A stretch of 7,771 bases of DNA, taken from the NCBI GenBank assembly GCA_023266245.1, contig JAHFRO010000107.1, positions 1 to 7,771 of the forward strand. Reading direction: 5' to 3'. Below are positions 6,321-7,771 of the stretch, piece after piece. Source of the DNA: Betaproteobacteria bacterium. GTDB taxonomy: Bacteria > Pseudomonadota > Gammaproteobacteria > Burkholderiales > SG8-41. The notes below the pieces were generated by a model that made no database searches, had not been told where the DNA came from, and was given only the letters and a program-made list of their open reading frames with translations. The stretch's first letter is position 1. Every line of letters begins with the position of its first letter. The translations under genes and the position numbers were made by a program.

Positions 6321-6487
6321 ACCACAGAGACACCGAGACGCGGAGCAAAACATTTCAAAAAGCCTGAAACGCAAAGACGCGAAGAACGCAGAGGAAAAAT
6401 CGAGATTTGTTTCACTTTGCGCCCTTTGCGTCTTTGCGTTTAATGTTGTTAGGTTTTGATTTCTCTGTGCCTCTGTGTCTCTGTGGT
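6321..6487. repeat. 167-bp palindromic intergenic repeat made of degenerate octamers
   Basis: Outer arms 6321-6345 and 6463-6487 (25 bp) are inverted repeats pairing at 21 of 25 positions, including a perfect 13-bp end (ACCACAGAGACAC). Inner arms 6367-6393 and 6415-6441 (27 bp) pair at 23 of 27, including 14 in a row. The three stretches between arms are each 21 nt. Every arm consists of three degenerate 8-bp units: CACAGAGA-like in the outer arms, ACGCAAAG-like in the inner arms. The element fills most of the gap between convergent sppA and the methyltransferase gene and is less GC-rich than its surroundings. From memory, closely similar CCACAGAG...CTCTGTGG and CTTTGCGTCTTTGCG sequences recur in intergenic DNA of many environmental bacteria, so this is probably one copy of a dispersed repeat, perhaps a non-autonomous mobile element. 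It codes for no protein; short frames through it are artefacts. Confidence 0.85.
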
Positions 6488-6489
6488 TC

Positions 6490-6495
6490 AGCTTG
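6490..6495 (+). repeat. Right copy of the AGCTTG direct repeat
   Basis: Second AGCTTG, three bases outside the right arm of the palindromic element, matching the copy at 6308-6313. See that entry for interpretation. Confidence 0.3.
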
Positions 6496-6498
6496 GTA

Positions 6499-7215
6499 TC
6501 AGGTTGTCGCCCGCGACAGCAGGAACACGGCAGGCCGCCGGTCGAGGTCCGGCGGTCTTTTTTTCCACTCGGCGATGGTGCGCGTTGCTACAGACTCGGT
6601 GGGCAGCATGAGATCGGCGGCGATGCACAGCCGCGTGTCTCCGCGGCAGTGTTCGAGCAGCGCCTGCAGCAGCGCAGCATTGCGATAGGGCGTCTCGATG
6701 AAGATCTGCGTCACATCCCCGGCCTGCGCCTCGAGCGCTTTTAACCTGGTTGCGCGCTGCACCTTGTCCACGGGCAGATAGCCGTGGAAGGCAAAGCGCT
6801 GGCCGTTCATGCCGGATGCCATCAACGCCAGCAGGATGGAAGAAGGGCCGACGAGCGGTACCACCCGAACTCCGGCATCGAGCGCACGCCGCACCAGGGC
6901 CGCGCCAGGATCGGCCACCACCGGGCAGCCCGCCTCCGACATCAATCCGCAGTCCTCGCCCGCGAGCAAGGGCGCAAGCAGGGCTTCAAGATCGTCTTCG
7001 CGCGTGTGCTCGTCGAGCAGGTAGAAGCGTGCCTGCTGGAGCGGATGGGGGTAGCCCACAGCCTTGAGCCAGTGCCGCGCTGACTTCGCATTTTCCACGA
7101 TGAAGGCGCGCAGATTCCGCACTACCTCGAGCGTAGCGGGCGGGAGAGTCGAAAGCGCACTATCCCCGCCCAGTGAGACGGGAATCAGATAAAGCGTTCC
7201 TTTGTCGGGTTGCAT
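6499..7215 (-). CDS. RsmI-like SAM-dependent methyltransferase (tetrapyrrole-methylase fold)
   Basis: The protein resembles RsmI, which 2'-O-methylates C1402 of 16S rRNA, but is probably a separate subfamily. It has 238 residues from the ATG at 7215; a GTG directly before it at 7218 is equally possible. Conserved blocks are SEAGCPVVADPG (93-104), VVPLVGPSS (118-126), FAFHGYLP (141-148) and FIETPYRN (172-179), aligning with the RsmI blocks SDAGTPxxSDPG, VxPxPGPSA, FxFxGFLP and FxESPHR. Two differences stand out: the N-terminal motif reads IPVSLGG where RsmI has ATPIGN, and the protein ends about 40-50 residues early, without the RsmI C-terminal domain. It starts 7-10 nt after the maf stop and has no clear Shine-Dalgarno, so it is probably co-transcribed and coupled with maf. 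Its 3' end carries an antisense intrinsic terminator. The substrate is unproven; an RNA target is inferred from the fold. Confidence 0.85.
   Translation of the reverse strand: MQPDKGTLYLIPVSLGGDSALSTLPPATLEVVRNLRAFIVENAKSARHWLKAVGYPHPLQQARFYLLDEHTREDDLEALLAPLLAGEDCGLMSEAGCPVVADPGAALVRRALDAGVRVVPLVGPSSILLALMASGMNGQRFAFHGYLPVDKVQRATRLKALEAQAGDVTQIFIETPYRNAALLQALLEHCRGDTRLCIAADLMLPTESVATRTIAEWKKRPPDLDRRPAVFLLSRATT
6533..6564 (+). terminator. Rho-independent terminator, + strand, inside the antisense methyltransferase gene
   Basis: A perfect 7-bp stem CCGCCGG (6535-6541) / CCGGCGG (6549-6555) encloses a 7-nt loop. One G-U and one G-C pair extend it to 6533 and 6557, and seven T residues follow at 6558-6564. 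This is a textbook intrinsic terminator reading rightward. The only visible + strand gene it can serve is sppA, ending about 225 nt before the stem. On the minus strand the same bases encode part of the conserved-looking KKRPPDLDRRP segment near the methyltransferase C-terminus. Confidence 0.75.
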
Positions 7216-7225
7216 CACGCGGCGC

Positions 7226-7771
7226 TTAGACGATGGCGACGCCTTCGTTTCTGAGCATGGTAGTGAGCTGCATCAACGGCAGGCCGATTAGCGCACTGGG
7301 ATCGTCGCTCACGACGCGCTCGACGAGCACGATGCCGAGTCCCTCGATCTTGGCGCTGCCGGTGCAGTCGTAGGGCTGTTCCAGTGCGAGATAGCGCTCG
7401 ATCTCGCGCTCGCTGTAATCGCGGAAGTGAACGACGGTGGGTACCTCGGTCGCTTGCAGCGCACCGCTTGCCGTGTTGAGAACCGCGAGCGCGGTATGAA
7501 ACAGCACGCGCTTGCCGCGCATCGCCTTGAGCTGTGCCACCGCGTCGTCGTGGCTGCCCGGCTTGCCGAGGCTTACGCCGTCGAGCACGGCCACCTGGTC
7601 ACAGCCGATCACCAGCGCTGCCGGGCACGACAGCGCCACCGCGCGCGCCTTGGCCTGGGCCAACCGCAGGGCGGTATCGCGTGCGGTTTCGCCGGGCAGG
7701 GCGGTTTCATCCACGGCGGGCGCTTTGACATCGAACGGCAGCCGCAGACGAGCGAGCAGGGCACGCCGATA
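7226..7771 (-). CDS. Maf/YceF-type nucleotide pyrophosphatase (5'-truncated by window edge)
   Basis: Maf proteins hydrolyse non-canonical or modified nucleoside triphosphates to monophosphates plus pyrophosphate, keeping them out of nucleic acids. The frame stays open to base 7771 and begins YRRALLARLRLPFDV, so only about 10 residues of the N-terminus (the conserved ASxSxxR region) lie outside; 181 residues are visible. Conserved blocks, numbered from the first visible residue, are VDE (20-22), GCDQVAVLDG (56-65) with the catalytic-type Asp58, GKP (69-71), GSAKIEGLG (138-146) and SDDPSALIGLPL (155-166). The GCDQ block and the GSxKxEGLGI/DDPxALIGLPL tail resemble E. coli YceF, which prefers m7GTP, rather than YhdE, which prefers dTTP/UTP; that assignment is inference. 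A GTG at 7714 should not be taken as the start, because homologous sequence continues upstream. The RsmI-like gene follows 7-10 nt downstream. Confidence 0.92.
   Translation of the reverse strand, partial: YRRALLARLRLPFDVKAPAVDETALPGETARDTALRLAQAKARAVALSCPAALVIGCDQVAVLDGVSLGKPGSHDDAVAQLKAMRGKRVLFHTALAVLNTASGALQATEVPTVVHFRDYSEREIERYLALEQPYDCTGSAKIEGLGIVLVERVVSDDPSALIGLPLMQLTTMLRNEGVAIV

Noticed and set aside
6321..6487. CRISPR array
   Set aside because: The repeats are inverted and degenerate, the units are 8 bp, and the equal 21-nt stretches flank palindrome arms rather than separating identical direct repeats; no cas gene is present.
6407..6744. Short + strand open frames starting in the palindromic repeat
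   Set aside because: Their N-termini are translations of the repeat itself and the rest is antisense to the methyltransferase gene.

Overview
The window is a GC-rich (roughly 60-65% by eye) bacterial chromosomal segment of seven core genes. Protein similarity and gene order (rne divergent from rluC, then a HAD phosphatase, an S49 peptidase, an RsmI-like methyltransferase and maf) suggest a betaproteobacterium or close relative. The same neighbourhood also occurs in gammaproteobacteria such as Pseudomonas, so the class assignment is inference. I see no phage, plasmid, CRISPR, tRNA or rRNA sequence and no defence system.

Layout. A low-molecular-weight tyrosine phosphatase (+, 4-489) meets the 3' end of rne, RNase E (-, 486-3161); their two stop codons share one CTAG. 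A 456-bp spacer (3162-3617) separates rne from the divergent rluC. It holds the rne leader, with three perfect inverted repeats, and a TATA-like box next to the rluC start codon. On the + strand follow rluC (3618-4586), an overlapping HAD phosphatase (4570-5226), a likely promoter, and sppA (5350-6309). On the - strand, running towards sppA, lie the 5'-truncated Maf/YceF-type pyrophosphatase (7226 to the window edge) and, 7-10 nt downstream of it, a short RsmI-like methyltransferase (6499 to 7215 or 7218).

The most unusual feature is the spacer between convergent sppA and the methyltransferase. Of its 189 bp, 167 are a symmetrical palindromic repeat (6321-6487), built of degenerate 8-bp units in four arms separated by three 21-nt spacers. 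A 6-bp direct repeat flanks it. A strong + strand intrinsic terminator, probably for sppA, lies beyond the element, inside the antisense 3' end of the methyltransferase gene.

Functionally the genes are RNA- and envelope-centred housekeeping: RNA decay and rRNA processing (RNase E), 23S rRNA pseudouridylation (RluC), possible RNA methylation (RsmI-like), nucleotide-pool cleaning (Maf), membrane peptide degradation (SppA), phosphate-ester hydrolysis (HAD) and phosphotyrosine removal. I found no clearly new multi-gene system; the points worth following are the palindromic element, the embedded terminator, the rne leader structure and the orphan methyltransferase.
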